A stretch of 64,000 nucleotides of DNA from Neoaquamicrobium sediminum (GTDB lineage Bacteria > Pseudomonadota > Alphaproteobacteria > Rhizobiales > Rhizobiaceae). The stretch is from assembly GCF_013240295.1 (NCBI RefSeq), contig NZ_JABETK010000001.1:1488001-1552000 (forward strand). The letters run 5' to 3'. This document shows, piece after piece, positions 45,975 to 54,366 of this stretch; the first letter of the stretch is position 1, and every line of letters starts with the position of its first letter. The notes beneath the pieces are model-generated. The model saw only the letters and a program-made list of their open reading frames with translations, did no database searches and was not told the DNA's origin. Both the position numbers and the translations under genes were made by a program.

Positions 45975-47005
45975 ATCTCGCCGTTGCAGCGATTTCCGCT
46001 GCAGAGCGTCTACCGCTGCCCGACAAGGCACTGCGGTTCGGAATCGACCGGCTTGTTGGGCGAACCGAGCAGAAGCTTGCGAGCGGCGACGACAATGTCG
46101 ATGCCGATTTCGCACGGGCGATGGATGGCTGGCCGATTGCTGTCAACACCACCGAAGCCAACGACCAGCATTACGAGCTGCCGCCTGCCTTCTTCGAGAT
46201 CGTGCTCGGACCGCGCCGCAAATATTCATGCTGCCTTTATCCGGACAAGGATACGATGCTGGAGGAAGCGGAACTGCTTGCGCTGGACGAAACCTGCAGG
46301 CACGCGATGCTGGAGGATGGCCAGACGATCCTCGAGCTCGGTTGCGGGTGGGGATCGCTGTCCCTCTTCATGGCCGAACGGTTCCCCGGGTCGCGCATCC
46401 TGTCCGTCTCCAACTCAGCCCCGCAGCGCCGCCACATCGAAGCCGAGATCGCGAAACGCGGGCTCACAAACCTCGTTGTCGTGACCGCCGACATGAACGC
46501 GTTTTCGCATGAAGGCCGTTTCGACCGCATCGTCTCGGTGGAGATGTTCGAGCACATGTCTAACTGGCGGCTGCTGCTGGAACGCGCGCGCGGCTGGCTG
46601 CATGACGACGGACGGATGTTCATCCATGTCTTCTCGCACCGGAACAGCCCCTACCGCTTCGATCATGCCGATCCCGCGGACTGGATTGCCCAGTACTTTT
46701 TCACCGGCGGGGTCATGCCCAGCCACGGCTTGATGCGTGAATTCTCAGAGTGGTTCAGCGTCGAGCAGGACTGGCGATGGAACGGCAGGCATTACGAACG
46801 AACTGCGCTCGACTGGCTCAGGAACTTCGACGCCAACGAAGCTGAAATCCGCTCCATCTTCGCCGAACGATACGGCCGTGACGCGCCGCTGTGGATGCGC
46901 CGCTGGCGGATGTTCTTTCTCGCGACCGCTGGCCTGTTCGGCTACGCAGATGGCGAGCCGTGGGGCGTCAGCCATTACCTGCTGCGCCCGGCAGTCAGGG
47001 CCTGA
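45971..47005 (+). CDS. cfa: Cyclopropane-fatty-acid-synthase-family SAM methyltransferase
   Basis: A 344-residue protein with SAM motif I 'ILELGCGWGSLSLFMAERFPG', 'SNSAPQRRHIE' and 'RIVSVEMFEHMSNW'. It is shorter than E. coli Cfa and lacks its N-terminal lipid-binding extension, as in the RpoE-regulated CfaA/UfaM-like enzymes. It probably methylates membrane fatty acyl chains on the double bond; a furan-fatty-acid step is possible from the flavoprotein neighbour. Part of the rpoE-chrR operon. Confidence 0.83.
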   Translation: MNLAVAAISAAERLPLPDKALRFGIDRLVGRTEQKLASGDDNVDADFARAMDGWPIAVNTTEANDQHYELPPAFFEIVLGPRRKYSCCLYPDKDTMLEEAELLALDETCRHAMLEDGQTILELGCGWGSLSLFMAERFPGSRILSVSNSAPQRRHIEAEIAKRGLTNLVVVTADMNAFSHEGRFDRIVSVEMFEHMSNWRLLLERARGWLHDDGRMFIHVFSHRNSPYRFDHADPADWIAQYFFTGGVMPSHGLMREFSEWFSVEQDWRWNGRHYERTALDWLRNFDANEAEIRSIFAERYGRDAPLWMRRWRMFFLATAGLFGYADGEPWGVSHYLLRPAVRA

Positions 47006-47007
47006 CG

Positions 47008-47592
47008 ATGAGGGCGATCGACCTCGTGCGCTCGTATGCGGCGCACCCCGATCCCCTCGTCGCGTCCGCCAATTTCATAGCCCTGCTGGTAGCATCGAAC
47101 CAGCCGTTTTATCCGCTTTACGTCTACTGGCTCGCCACGGCGAATATCGAGCCGGTCTGGTACACGTTTCTGTCGACGCCGTTCTTTCTGGCCGTTCCGG
47201 CGCTGTCGCGCTGGAATACCGTGGCAGGGCGCGCGCTGCTGCCATTGGCCGGCATCGGCAACACGATCCTGTGTGCGCAGCTCTTCGGCGTGCAGTCCGC
47301 GGTGGAGATCTTCCTCATCCCCTGCGCGGTGCTGGCGATACTCCTGTTCCGCCCGGCCGAAAGGACGATCGGGTTCGCCATCGCCGGCATCGCCTTTATG
47401 GCTTTCCTGCTTCTCGGCAGCCGATACGGAACGCCGCTGGTCGCCTATGACGTCGAAGAATATGCCGCGCTCGTGCGCCTCAACGCGTCGAGTGCCGGTC
47501 TGCTGACAGTCTGCGCTGCGCTGATCTTCTCGAATGTCCTTGCCGCTGCTGAAAGGTCAGCCGAGCCGGTCGGAGACGATAAACCCGGCTGA
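47008..47592 (+). CDS. Hypothetical membrane protein at the end of the rpoE-chrR operon
   Basis: 194 residues with about six hydrophobic segments ('VASANFIALLVASNQPFYPLYVYWLA' first). It starts two bases after the cfa stop, so it is co-transcribed. No family recognised. The 3' end overlaps the convergent DUF2177 gene by 36 bp. Confidence 0.7.
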   Translation: MRAIDLVRSYAAHPDPLVASANFIALLVASNQPFYPLYVYWLATANIEPVWYTFLSTPFFLAVPALSRWNTVAGRALLPLAGIGNTILCAQLFGVQSAVEIFLIPCAVLAILLFRPAERTIGFAIAGIAFMAFLLLGSRYGTPLVAYDVEEYAALVRLNASSAGLLTVCAALIFSNVLAAAERSAEPVGDDKPG

Positions 47593-47958
47593 CGCGCCGA
47601 CCGCGGTCACGAACATGCCCCACGGAATGTCTGCCAGAGTGAGGGTCAGCGGCCAGTCGCGCAAAGTGGCCTGGTTTGTGAGGTCGTAGGTCGCGTAGGC
47701 GACCAGCCCCAGCACCGCTCCATTGAGCGCCGCCTTGGCAACACCGCCCCCTTCCAGCGCCGGTACGACCGCGAAAAAGACGATACCGCCGATATAGATC
47801 AGGTAGAACACGATCGCCGGAACCAGCCTGAACTGTGGCGCGAGCATCTCTCCAAGCAGCGGCCGGTAGAGCGTATCGGCCATCGTGTAGAGCCAGATCG
47901 CATCGACGATCAGGAACGCGATTGCGGCGGCGAGATATGCAATGAGGATTGTCTTCAT
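47557..47958 (-). CDS. DUF2177-family membrane protein
   Basis: 133 residues, four membrane segments, with 'DAIWLYTMADTLYRPLLGEML' and 'GLVAYATYDLTNQATLRDWPL', typical of DUF2177. These genes occur with cfa, DUF1295 and DUF1365 in singlet-oxygen regulons. A good RpoE-type promoter lies at 47984-48013. Function unknown. Confidence 0.83.
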   Translation of the reverse strand: MKTILIAYLAAAIAFLIVDAIWLYTMADTLYRPLLGEMLAPQFRLVPAIVFYLIYIGGIVFFAVVPALEGGGVAKAALNGAVLGLVAYATYDLTNQATLRDWPLTLTLADIPWGMFVTAVGASAGFIVSDRLG

Positions 47959-47983
47959 GGTCGTGCCTTTTGCGGGACTGTCT

Positions 47984-48013
47984 CTCCTACGGCGCTAATG
48001 TCCTTTCGGATCA
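47984..48013 (-). promoter_or_regulatory. RpoE (ECF11)-type promoter for the DUF2177 gene
   Basis: On the minus strand TGATCC (48013-48008)-N18-TAGGAG (47989-47984), 26 bp before the DUF2177 start. Third local copy with the same boxes and spacing. Confidence 0.75.
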
Positions 48014-48076
48014 CCGGCAGTGAACCGAAACGGGTGTTCGAACGTATCTTTGGAAGAAAAACCGAGGACGAAGGCG

Positions 48077-48457
48077 ATGAAGCAGCCGGCATTCTGTGTA
48101 TTTGCGACTATGCTTTTCATGGCGAATCCTGCCGTAGCACAGGATGCGGCCGATCCCAGCGGTGTCTGGCTTCGTGACGACGGCAACGCCCGCGTCCAGA
48201 TTGCCCCCTGCGGTGCGGACATCTGCGCAACGAACCTGTGGATCGGCGACACCAGCAAGGGGGAAGAGCCCGGCGACAAGCTGGTGATGTCCCTGGAGCC
48301 CCAGTCGGCGGATACGCTTGCCGGCACGGCCTACGATCCCAAGCGGGATCGCAGCTACTCGATCACGCTCAAGGTGGCCGAGCGCGCGCTCGTCACACGT
48401 GGATGCATCCTGGGTGGCGTTCTGTGCCGGGATGTCGGCTGGACGGCTGCGGACTAG
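48077..48457 (+). CDS. Exported DUF2147-family protein
   Basis: A 126-residue protein with a signal peptide (about 1-21). 'PSGVWLRDDGNARVQIAPCGADICATNLWI' and 'CILGGVLCRDVGWT' fit DUF2147, a lipocalin-like periplasmic family. ATG 48077 is preferred over the frame's earlier ATG because the signal peptide then begins the protein. The DUF1365 gene follows 2 bp later. Confidence 0.75.
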   Translation: MKQPAFCVFATMLFMANPAVAQDAADPSGVWLRDDGNARVQIAPCGADICATNLWIGDTSKGEEPGDKLVMSLEPQSADTLAGTAYDPKRDRSYSITLKVAERALVTRGCILGGVLCRDVGWTAAD

Positions 48458-48459
48458 AG

Positions 48460-49374
48460 ATGACCCGCGAGCGCATCACGACAACCGATGCGAACGGAGC
48501 GCCGCCGGAAGCCGCCGGAACGCTCTACCCCGGCAGGGTCATGCACCAGCGCCTGAGACCGTTCGGGCACCGCTTCAGCTATCCCGTCTTCTCCCTGCTT
48601 ATGGACATCGACAGGCTCGTAGAGCTGGGCCGCATGTCGCGCCTGCTTGGCGTCAACCGGGCGGGTCTTGCATCGTTTCAGGAGCGCGATCATGTCGAAA
48701 ACGACGGTGAAACCCTTCGACAATTCGTAGACAGGTTACTGGCAAATGCTGGCCTGGCCGCGCCCGCAGCGAGGGTACTTCTGCTGTGCTTCCCACGCAT
48801 TCTCGGCTACGTCTTCAATCCGATCTCCGTCTATTTCGCCTATGACGACACCGGCAGGCTGATCGCGCTCATATACGCGGTGCGCAACACGTTCGGTGGG
48901 CGTCACGCTTATGTCGCACCTGTGCTGGCCGGCGAGGAAAGCGCGGCCGGCATTCGTCAGGAACGCGGCAAGGCATTCCACGTCTCGCCCTTCATCGGCA
49001 TGAACGCGCGCTATCATTTCCGCGTGCTGCCGCCCGGCAAGACGGTGCGTCTGCGCATTCACGAGACGGAAGACAACGCGCCTCTACTGGCCGCGACCTT
49101 CAACGGCGACGCGCTCCCGCTGGACGATGCGCATCTTGCCCGCTGCCTGGCGCGCTTTCCGTTCATGACGCTGAAGGTGGTTGGCGCGATCCATTGGCAG
49201 GCGCTCAAACTCTGGCTGAAGGGCGCGCCGTTTCACAAGAGCCCCCGGCCATACCGGCCAGACAATCGCCGCAGGGTACTCGTTGAGCGCGATTACCGCT
49301 CGCCGTCCATTTCGGCGAGCTTCCTCACGCGCCGGCGGAAATCCTCATCCGTAGAGAATTCCGCTTCCAGATAG
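48460..49374 (+). CDS. DUF1365-family protein
   Basis: A 304-residue protein with family motifs 'GRVMHQRLRPFGHRFSYPVFSLLMD', 'LLCFPRILGYVFNPISVYFAYD', 'KAFHVSPFIGMNARYHF' and 'FMTLKVVGAIHWQALKLWLKGAPFHKSP'. It normally pairs with the FAD-dependent amine oxidase-like gene and cfa in RpoE-ChrR regulons and is implicated in acyl-chain modification. The last ~27 residues lie within the convergent rpiB gene and look unlike the family, so the true end may be earlier (a possible further indel near 49280). Confidence 0.8.
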   Translation: MTRERITTTDANGAPPEAAGTLYPGRVMHQRLRPFGHRFSYPVFSLLMDIDRLVELGRMSRLLGVNRAGLASFQERDHVENDGETLRQFVDRLLANAGLAAPAARVLLLCFPRILGYVFNPISVYFAYDDTGRLIALIYAVRNTFGGRHAYVAPVLAGEESAAGIRQERGKAFHVSPFIGMNARYHFRVLPPGKTVRLRIHETEDNAPLLAATFNGDALPLDDAHLARCLARFPFMTLKVVGAIHWQALKLWLKGAPFHKSPRPYRPDNRRRVLVERDYRSPSISASFLTRRRKSSSVENSASR

Positions 49375-49739
49375 GCGGTCACGAGATCCTTGGCGAGCCA
49401 GGCGCCCACGATCTGCGCCCCGATGCACATCACATTGACGTCGTCATGCTCCACCGACTGATGAGCGGAATGCACGTCGTGGCAGACCGCAGCGCGGATG
49501 CCCTTGACCTTGTTCGCGGCAATCGAGGCGCCGACCCCCGTGCCGCAGACCATAAGCCCACGTTCAGCCTTGCCGTCGAGGATAGACGAGGTCACCACCT
49601 TGGCTATGTCGGGAAAGTCGACGGGATCGGGCGTGTAGGACCCCGCATCGTGCACCTCATGTCCGAGCGACCGTATATGGTCCATGATGGTGGCCTTGAG
49701 CGGAAAGCCGGCGTGGTCTGAACCTATGACGATGCGCAT
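49293..49739 (-). CDS. rpiB: Ribose-5-phosphate isomerase B-type sugar-phosphate isomerase
   Basis: A 148-residue RpiB/LacA-LacB fold protein. 'IGSDHAGFPLK' at the start, catalytic Cys65 in 'GLMVCGTGVGASIAANK', and 'CHDVHSAHQSVEHDDVNVMCIGAQ'. It interconverts ribose 5-phosphate and ribulose 5-phosphate, or a related sugar phosphate. Its place downstream of a TRAP transporter on the same strand suggests a catabolic, possibly non-ribose, substrate. Long open frame upstream of 49739 is not used. Confidence 0.87.
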   Translation of the reverse strand: MRIVIGSDHAGFPLKATIMDHIRSLGHEVHDAGSYTPDPVDFPDIAKVVTSSILDGKAERGLMVCGTGVGASIAANKVKGIRAAVCHDVHSAHQSVEHDDVNVMCIGAQIVGAWLAKDLVTAYLEAEFSTDEDFRRRVRKLAEMDGER

Positions 49740-49759
49740 GGATGAACTCCGAGGGGTCT

Positions 49760-51040
49760 TTACTGGGCTATCATACGTGGGAGCCACAAGGTGAAATCCT
49801 TTGCGAAGGTAAGGATCATCAACGTGGTCAGCAGCGGGATGTAGAAAGGCAACAGCGCCTTGAGCAATTGCCGGATCGATACTTTCGCGATGTCGGCCAC
49901 CAGAAACAGCGACAGACCCATGGGAGGCGTCAGCAGGCCCAGCATCAGGTTGAAGATCGTGACGATGCCGAGCTGGACCGGGTCGACGCCGGCCAGGACA
50001 AGCGGCGGCGCAATGATGGGGACGAGCAACAATGTCGCCGTCGTCGTGGAATCCAGGAACATGCCGGCCACGAAGAAGACGAGGTTGGCGATGATCAGCA
50101 GCATGATCGGGTCGCGCGACAGGCCCAGCAGCGCTGCAGCAAAGGTCTGGGGAACCTGCTCCACGGCCAGGATCCAGCCGAACAGGGCGGCGGCGGCCAC
50201 GATGATCAGTATCGCCGAAGAACTGCGGGCCGTCAGGATGGCGGAATTCCAGAGATGCGCCAGGGTCAGCTCGCGATAGAGAACCGCGCTTATGATGACC
50301 ACATAGACCGCGGTTATCGCAGCAGCTTCGGTGGGGGTGAAGGCGCCGAACGTCATGCCTGCGATCATCAGCGCGGGCGCAATGATCGCCGGGATAGCCG
50401 GCAGGAAATCGCGCACGACCTCGCCGATGGTCGGCCAGCGATCCGCGCGGGGATGCTTTTCGCGCGTGGCGATGACAAGCACCGTCGTCATCAGCAGCAC
50501 GGTGCACAGGATGGCCGGCATGATGCCGGCGACCAGCAACTGAACGATCGAAACGCTCGTGACCGAACCGTAGACGATCAAGGGAATCGACGGCGGAAAG
50601 ATAGGCCCGATGGTTGCCGATGCGCCCGTGACCGCGCCGGCAAAGGCGGCGCTGAATCCACGCTTGCGCATGGCCTCGATCTCGATGCGCCCGAGCCCTC
50701 CAATATCCGCCAGAGCGGCACCCGACATGCCGGAAAAGATGAGGCTGCCGAAAACATTCACCTGCGCCAGCCCACCGGGCACCCGTCCGACCAGAGTATA
50801 GGCGAACCGGAATATGCGGTCGGTGATGCCCGACAGGTTCATCAGATTGCCGACGAATATGAAGAGCGGCACGGCCACGAGAGGAAAGGAATCGAGCGCG
50901 TAGGTAATGCGCTGGGCCAGAAGCCCGAGCGGCAAACCTTCAATCAGCACATACGCGATCGATGGTAGCAGGATCGCATACACTACCGGAAAGCCCAGCA
51001 TGAAGAGGGCCAGAAAAGCGACAATGACGGCGAAGCCCAT
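49760..51040 (-). CDS. TRAP transporter large permease (DctM), second system
   Basis: A 426-residue permease, about 12 segments. 'SLIFSGMSGAALADIGGLGRIE', 'ATIGPIFPPSIPLIVYG' and 'TPTEAAAITAVYVV' are the DctM signatures. It is 2 bp after dctQ and 20 bp before rpiB. Confidence 0.9.
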   Translation of the reverse strand: MGFAVIVAFLALFMLGFPVVYAILLPSIAYVLIEGLPLGLLAQRITYALDSFPLVAVPLFIFVGNLMNLSGITDRIFRFAYTLVGRVPGGLAQVNVFGSLIFSGMSGAALADIGGLGRIEIEAMRKRGFSAAFAGAVTGASATIGPIFPPSIPLIVYGSVTSVSIVQLLVAGIMPAILCTVLLMTTVLVIATREKHPRADRWPTIGEVVRDFLPAIPAIIAPALMIAGMTFGAFTPTEAAAITAVYVVIISAVLYRELTLAHLWNSAILTARSSSAILIIVAAAALFGWILAVEQVPQTFAAALLGLSRDPIMLLIIANLVFFVAGMFLDSTTTATLLLVPIIAPPLVLAGVDPVQLGIVTIFNLMLGLLTPPMGLSLFLVADIAKVSIRQLLKALLPFYIPLLTTLMILTFAKDFTLWLPRMIAQ

Positions 51041-51042
51041 GA

Positions 51043-51510
51043 TTACAGCACCACGTTCTTGTCCGCCTGCGGCGGCTTGCGCAGATGAAGGAGGTGAACG
51101 ACCGCCGCGCCTGCGAAGCCAAGAAGGGTCGCGCCGAGAAACAGCCAGAACGGAATACCGAGCGTCGGCGTTGCGTTGTTCAGGTTCCGGGAGATGTTGC
51201 TGGCAGTGACGTATGCGATGAAGGCGGTTGCAGCGATGGCGCCGATCGAGATCAGGACGTTGAGCACCCGCCTCGGCCGGTCCGGAAGAGCGGCCTTGAA
51301 CTCACCCATGACGATGTTCTCGCCCTTCTGCACGACCAGCGGATAGGCACAGAAAATCAGGCAGATCAGCAGGAAACGCGTGAACTCTTCCGCGCCGATG
51401 AAGGGCTGGACGAAAACACCGCGCATGATGACCTGCGCGGTCGGAACGAGCACCAGACCCGCCAGGATCATCACGACCAGCGCGGTCATGATGCGTTCGA
51501 CGATGCGCAT
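51043..51510 (-). CDS. TRAP transporter small permease (DctQ), second system
   Basis: A 155-residue protein with four hydrophobic segments and 'IGAEEFTRFLLICLIFCAYPLVVQKGENIVMGEF', the DctQ pattern. It lies between dctP and dctM. Confidence 0.87.
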   Translation of the reverse strand: MRIVERIMTALVVMILAGLVLVPTAQVIMRGVFVQPFIGAEEFTRFLLICLIFCAYPLVVQKGENIVMGEFKAALPDRPRRVLNVLISIGAIAATAFIAYVTASNISRNLNNATPTLGIPFWLFLGATLLGFAGAAVVHLLHLRKPPQADKNVVL

Positions 51511-51596
51511 TCTTCCTCCCTGCCCGCCGCCTTCGCGGGTTCGTTTTCATGAGACTGAACGGCCGGGGCGGAAAACCCCGGCCGGCTCTCGGTGCG

Positions 51597-52587
51597 TTAT
51601 TCGACCGCCTGGATCTGCTCGATCAGCGGCGTGAAGCTCGGAAAGTCCTGGGCGATCTGCTTGTTGACGCTTTCGCGGAAGGCGGTGAGGTCGAGCCCGT
51701 CGGCTTCGGTGATGAAGGTCATGCCGCGGCCCTTGAGCTCTTCGACCAGCTTTGCCTCCCCTTCCTGGGCCATCTGCAGAGACTTCGTCGCCTCGTCGTC
51801 AAGCACCTTGGTGATCGCCGCGCGCTGGTCTTCGCCCAACCCCTGCCAGACCTCCTCGTTGACGAACACCGCCAGCACGGCGCGCATGTGTCCGGTCATC
51901 GAGACATGCGACTGCACCTCATTGAGGTTGTTGGCCGCGATCATGGTGAGCGGATTTTCCTGACCCACACCACCCGCCGGTCATGAGCGCGGTCGGCAGT
52001 TCCGCCACCTCGACCGGGGTCGGGATCGCGCCGAAGCCCTTCACCATGGACACCCACAATTCGAGCGGCACGGCGCGGAAGGGCTTGCCGGACAGGTCGG
52101 CCGGCGTCTTCACGGGGAAGTTGGACGAAATCTGGCGGTCGCCGCGATAGATGCGGCCGATGATGCGTACGCCCTGTGCGACCAGCTTCTCGTTGATGGC
52201 CTGAAGGGCCGGTGAGGTTGCAGGATCGGTCGCGGCGAGTGCGTGGGCGCCATCGCGGTAGATGAAAGGCGCGTTGAACACGGCAACCTCAGGCACGAGG
52301 CGCGCCAGAGAGGCAAAGTCGTGATGGCCGATCGAGATGGAACCCATGCGGATACCATCGACCATTTCGGCGACGCCGCCGAGCTGGCTCGCAGGATAAA
52401 CGGTCACTGTGACATCGCCATCTGTCGCCGAAGCGATGCCTTCGGCCGCCTGGGCAGCGTAGATCGTCTGGATGTCGCCTTCGGCGCCCACGTGGGCATA
52501 ACGCAGTTCGGCGGCAACGGCCGCTCCCGTCATGGCAAGTGCTATGGCCGCGCCGGTGAATGCGCGCGTGATTGTCCTATGCAGCAT
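51597..52587 (-). CDS. TRAP transporter substrate-binding protein (DctP), second system (frameshifted)
   Basis: About 329 residues after repair. The signal peptide covers residues 1-25. 'GGVAEMVDGIRMGSISIGHHDF' and 'FPVKTPADLSGKPFRAVPLELW' are in the first frame; after 'ELPTALMTG' a C run at 51973-51975 carries one extra base, and the second frame continues 'GQENPLTMIAANNLNEVQSH'. Its ligand is likely an acidic sugar or dicarboxylate, judging from the FadR-type regulator and rpiB. Confidence 0.86.
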
Positions 52588-52621
52588 ATCGAAATCCTCC
52601 CTTGATTTTCAGGCTTCGTGC

Positions 52622-53362
52622 TTAGGTCTGCGGCCTCCGGGTGAAGGCCGAGATCAGGCTGCGGCGACGAAACTCGTCGCCGATGGCGAAGTGGTCGCGC
52701 AGCTTGCGATCGGCTGCGTCCGCGTCGCGCTCCACAATCGACAGAAAAACCTCCCGGTGCGCCTCGACGAGATAGTCTACAATGCCGGGCTCCGAGACAG
52801 TCACCTCGCGACGCTGAACGTGGCTGCGCCGAAGGAGCTCGCCGATCGCCCCGTAAAGCGTGACCAGCGCCTCGCTACGGCTTGCCTCGACGATCGCCTG
52901 GTGAAAGGCAAAATCGGCAGCACCGCCGTCCATCGGGTCATGCAGGGTATCCATGAGTTGCGTGAGCCTGGAGCCGATGTGCTTGAGGTCCGTCTCGGTG
53001 GCCCGCTCGCAGGCCAGGCGAATCGCCTGGCATTCGATCGCGATACGCGCCTGCATTACGTCGTCGAGAATGTCGGGCTGCTGGGCGAGGCTGAAGGTGA
53101 AGAAGTCCGACAGCACGTTGATGTCCGCCTGGCGCACATAGGCGCCCTTTCCGTGCCGGATATCCAGAAAGCCCAGCATCGACAGCGAGCGCAGCGCCTC
53201 GCGCAGAACCGGCCTAGACACGCCCAGCCGCAGCGAAAGCTCGCGCTCACCCAACAGCCGCTCACCGGGCTTCAGCGAACCGTCAACCAGCGCATCGCGG
53301 AAAAAGGCGAATACCTTTTCCGCGCCCGACAGGTCGTCATTTTCGGCAAGCACCGTCGACAT
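52622..53362 (-). CDS. FadR-type GntR transcriptional regulator
   Basis: A 246-residue GntR/FadR protein: HTH 'ERELSLRLGVSRPVLREALRSL' and an FCD domain ('ARIAIECQAIRLACE', 'DFAFHQAIVEASRS'). ATG 53362 with GGAGGAG upstream is chosen over a longer frame. It heads the dctPQM-rpiB set on the same strand and is preceded by a perfect TGGTC-T-GACCA-type operator, so it probably represses the set. Confidence 0.88.
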   Translation of the reverse strand: MSTVLAENDDLSGAEKVFAFFRDALVDGSLKPGERLLGERELSLRLGVSRPVLREALRSLSMLGFLDIRHGKGAYVRQADINVLSDFFTFSLAQQPDILDDVMQARIAIECQAIRLACERATETDLKHIGSRLTQLMDTLHDPMDGGAADFAFHQAIVEASRSEALVTLYGAIGELLRRSHVQRREVTVSEPGIVDYLVEAHREVFLSIVERDADAADRKLRDHFAIGDEFRRRSLISAFTRRPQT

Positions 53363-53390
53363 CGGCCGGCTCTCCTCCCAAGTGGCCTTA

Positions 53391-53407
53391 CAGTGGTCTG
53401 ACCACTG
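53391..53407. promoter_or_regulatory. GntR/FadR-type operator
   Basis: CAGTGGTC-T-GACCACTG, a perfect 17-bp palindrome with the TGGTNNNACCA core typical of FadR-subfamily regulators, 28 bp before the regulator start. Confidence 0.8.
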
Positions 53408-53643
53408 ATTCCCGAATCCGAACCGGCTGTCAAGCGCGCTCGCAACGCGGCCCGGTCGGATCGGCTCGGATCGGATCAACAGAGACGGAAAAGTCAGATA
53501 CCTGCGGCAGTCACCGCGAGAAGTGCTCCAGCGCAGTTTTCATCTACCGCCGCATGCGGTCGAACTCGAATGCCCCCGGCCTGGACCGGCAAAAAGCCAC
53601 CAGCCGACACAAGAGGCATATAAAACAGATCGTTTGGGGAAAT

Positions 53644-53719
53644 TGGTGGAGCCAAGCGGGATCGAACCGCTGACCTCCTGCATGCCATGCAGGCGCTCTC
53701 CCAGCTGAGCTATGGCCCC
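53644..53719 (-). tRNA. tRNA-Ala(GGC)
   Basis: 76 nt including encoded CCA (53646-53644). The acceptor stem GGGGCCA/TGGCTCC contains the G3:U70 alanine identity pair, the D-loop is 'AGCTCAGCTGGGAGAGC', the anticodon stem CCTGC/GCAGG encloses ATGGCAT with anticodon GGC, and the T-arm has GGTTCGATCC. Confidence 0.97.
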
Positions 53720-53849
53720 ACACCGACCCGGAAGGCCGGAGCCGTCTCCGGCTCTATCCCGGCGCGCATGGGAGGCGCGCCGGTTTTCGATGGCGGCTTC
53801 TAAACCCGCCCGCAGACAATATCAAGCCTCGCAAGAGGCCTTTTTAAAG

Positions 53850-54233
53850 TCAGCTTTCGTCGTCGTCGTCGCCGACGCTGATGATGCCGGAAACGTCGTC
53901 CTCGTCTTCCTCCTCATCGGCCAGGAAAGCGTCGTCATCGTCGTCGCCGAGATCCACGTCCTCTTCGTCCTCGATCGAGACGTCGTCGCTGTCGCCCTTC
54001 GCCTCGTCGTCGGCATCCTCGAGCGACACGATTTCCGCGCCGGATTCTTCTGCGTCGAGTTCCTTTTCCTCGACCTCGTCGTCATCGCTGACCGAGGAGG
54101 AGCCGCTGTCGAAATAGGACAGCGGGTAGCTCTGGCCCGTATAGGGAGAGACGATCGGGTCCTTGTTCAGGTCGTAAAATTTACGGCCCGTTTCCGGGCA
54201 AATGCGTTTGGTGCCGAGATCGGGTTTAGCCAC
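53850..54233 (-). CDS. FYDLN-acid (TIGR02300) family protein
   Basis: 127 residues from GTG 54233, with AAGAGG upstream. The N-terminal 'GTKRICPETGRKFYDLNKDPIVSPYTG' gives the family its FYDLN name; the rest is an extremely acidic Asp/Glu tail. The family is almost restricted to alphaproteobacteria and sits beside aroA-cmk-rpsA. Function unknown. Confidence 0.9.
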   Translation of the reverse strand: MAKPDLGTKRICPETGRKFYDLNKDPIVSPYTGQSYPLSYFDSGSSSVSDDDEVEEKELDAEESGAEIVSLEDADDEAKGDSDDVSIEDEEDVDLGDDDDDAFLADEEEDEDDVSGIISVGDDDDES

Positions 54234-54338
54234 GTCTTGCCTCTTGTTCTGCTTGCTTTCAGGTCGCCGTCGTTGGAGCCGCGGCCAAAAGGGCGGCACA
54301 CTTCGGCGACAGCCCCTTCCTCGAAAAAAGTGGGGTCC

Positions 54339-54366
54339 CCATAACTGCAAGTTGGCGTGCTGTCAA
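54339..54366 (-). promoter_or_regulatory. Candidate sigma-70 promoter for the FYDLN gene
   Basis: On the minus strand TTGACA (54366-54361)-N16-TTATGG (54344-54339), giving a leader of about 100 nt before GTG 54233. Confidence 0.45.

Noticed and set aside
49742..50968. Plus-strand open frame opposite the second dctM gene
   Set aside because: Antisense shadow, rich in Arg/Gln/Asp, of a clear membrane-protein gene.
53881..54117. Serine-rich open frame opposite the FYDLN gene
   Set aside because: Mirror of the Asp/Glu codon repeats of the real gene on the other strand.
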